A stretch of 5,806 nucleotides of DNA, from positions 1-5,806 of the forward strand of contig DPWD01000127.1 of the NCBI GenBank assembly GCA_003526465.1, given 5' to 3'. Of the stretch, positions 4,848 through 5,806 are shown in pieces. A program made the translations under genes and the position numbers. The notes under the pieces were generated by a model. That model was not told the DNA's origin and ran no database searches. It was given only the letters and a program-made list of their open reading frames with translations. Source of the stretch: Hyphomonadaceae bacterium. GTDB taxonomy: Bacteria; Pseudomonadota; Alphaproteobacteria; Caulobacterales; Aquidulcibacteraceae. Each line of letters opens with the position of its first letter. The first letter of the stretch is position 1.

Positions 4848-5774
4848 ATGCGAAGCGCGTTTTTGCTGGTGGTGACGATTGGGCTCATGAGTTGCGCCAA
4901 ACCCGATCCTCTGGCGCAGGCGCGCGCCGCGTGCGGAAATCCTGGGATCGAAACCGAGGCCAAGATCGAGGCGTGCTCGGCGCTTATCGAGTCGGATACG
5001 CTGGATGATGCCAACCTCTCGGTCGCCCTTGCCAATCGCGCTTCGGCCTATGACGAAGGCGGCGATGTCACCAGGGCGCTGCGTGATTTCGACGCTGCTC
5101 TCGATGCCGATGGCGAGAACATGCGCGCGGTGCGCGGGCGCGCCGCTATTCTAATCAATTCCGGCCAACTCGACGCCGCCGAGGCGCTGGTCGATCGTCT
5201 CGTCGCCAGCGGCGAACTGAACGACGTAGCGCATTATCTGAAGGGAGAAATCGCGGCGCAGCGCAGCGACGCGACGACCGCAATCGCCGCCTTCGACGCA
5301 GCCATTGCGGCGAACCCGCGTTTTGAACAGGCGCTTGCCAGCCGCGGGAGGGCAAAGCAGATGCAGGGCGATCACGCCGGCGCGCTCGCCGATTACGACG
5401 CGGCGCTGGCGATCAATCCGCAGCTTTCTCCGGCCTTAGCCGGGCGCTGCTGGGCGCGCGTGCTCATTAAGGACGCCGACGTAGGGCAGGCGCGCCGTGA
5501 CGCCGACGCCGCAGTGGAGATCGACCCGCGCGACAAGCGCGCGCAGCTTTGCCGCGGTCTGCTGCAATTGCGGGCGCGAGAATGGGAAGCCGCGCGCGAG
5601 AGTTACGATGCGGTGCTGACGCTCGAGCCGGGCAACCCAACCGCATTGTTCGGGCGCGGCGTATCTCGCCGGCGCGGCGGCGACAACGAAGGAACCGAGG
5701 ACATGAACCTAGCGCGCGATTTCGACCGCGGCGTGACGCGTGAGTTCGGTGAACTCGGTGTGGAGACGTACTAG
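4848..5774 (+). CDS. TPR-repeat lipoprotein
   Basis: A 308-residue tetratricopeptide-repeat protein likely anchored by lipid on the periplasmic side of the envelope. The N-terminus has one basic residue (Arg2), a hydrophobic stretch (AFLLVVTIG) and a lipobox LMSC with Cys16 as the acylated residue; the next residue is Ala, not Asp, which favours sorting to the outer membrane. Cys29 and Cys43 in the segment before the repeats could form a disulfide. About seven TPR units follow, near 57-90, 92-124, 126-158, 160-192, 194-228, 230-262 and 264-297. Most carry the pattern A-x-x-x-R-G / G-x-x-x-x-A-x-x-D-x-x-A-x-x-x-x-P. The last unit (GRGVSRRRGGDNEGTEDMNLA) is degenerate and acts as a cap. TPRs bind proteins or peptides, so a scaffolding role in the envelope is likely, but the partner is unknown. 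Ends 11 bp before the right-edge hairpin repeat. Confidence 0.9.
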   Translation: MRSAFLLVVTIGLMSCAKPDPLAQARAACGNPGIETEAKIEACSALIESDTLDDANLSVALANRASAYDEGGDVTRALRDFDAALDADGENMRAVRGRAAILINSGQLDAAEALVDRLVASGELNDVAHYLKGEIAAQRSDATTAIAAFDAAIAANPRFEQALASRGRAKQMQGDHAGALADYDAALAINPQLSPALAGRCWARVLIKDADVGQARRDADAAVEIDPRDKRAQLCRGLLQLRAREWEAARESYDAVLTLEPGNPTALFGRGVSRRRGGDNEGTEDMNLARDFDRGVTREFGELGVETY

Positions 5775-5785
5775 ACGAGCGCACC

Positions 5786-5806
5786 CCCTCCCCCTTGCGG
5801 GGAGGG
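5786..5806. repeat. GC-rich hairpin repeat element, copy 2 (possible terminator)
   Basis: CCCTCCCC (5786-5793) and GGGGAGGG (5799-5806) form a perfect 8-bp stem with loop CTTGC. It is the same family as the element at 7-31 but in opposite orientation, and it continues to, and probably past, the window edge. It lies just after the TPR gene stop, so it may end or stabilise that transcript; the sequence that would show a T-run is outside the window. Confidence 0.75.

Overview
The window looks like a stretch of chromosome from a GC-rich alphaproteobacterium. Three things suggest this: high-GC codon use in almost every gene; the short C-rich hairpin elements at both window edges (stem, CTTGT or CTTGC loop, stem), a type I associate with Caulobacterales, Hyphomonadaceae and relatives; and the protein families present, namely a RibF of alphaproteobacterial type, a CheY-like receiver and a periplasmic TPR lipoprotein. 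The lineage is an inference from style, not from a marker gene.

Layout, left to right: a GC hairpin repeat (7-31) run into the 5' end of a GNAT acetyltransferase gene (open to the window edge, to 539, +). This is followed almost immediately by a lower-GC gene for a small helical protein with an R-x4-H motif resembling HEPN RNases (548-1030, +). Next come a small uncharacterised protein (1137-1478, +), an 81-bp block of degenerate heptad repeats in inverted arrangement (1479-1559), and a crotonase-fold enoyl-CoA hydratase/isomerase family protein (1560-2432, +). Converging on it with a 2-bp gap is ribF, the bifunctional riboflavin kinase/FAD synthetase (3361-2435, -). A 247-bp divergent intergenic region (3362-3608) carries a perfect 13-bp-stem hairpin and leads into a single-domain response regulator with a degenerate active site (3609-3977, +). 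It converges with an SDR oxidoreductase that starts at TTG (4752-3982, -). A 95-bp divergent region separates this from a seven-TPR lipoprotein (4848-5774, +), which is followed by a second GC hairpin element of the edge-repeat family, in opposite orientation.

These genes do not form one pathway. ribF is housekeeping flavin synthesis. The crotonase and the SDR are plausible acyl-CoA or carbonyl metabolism enzymes but are separated and on opposite strands. The receiver and the TPR lipoprotein are orphan regulatory or envelope genes. I do not see a clear new multi-gene system. The parts most worth a second look are the GNAT/HEPN-like pair, with the GNAT frame reading through a repeat element; the heptad-repeat block that takes the place of a ribosome binding site before the crotonase start; and the receiver protein that keeps its phospho-acceptor Asp but has lost its switch Thr and Lys and part of helix 4.
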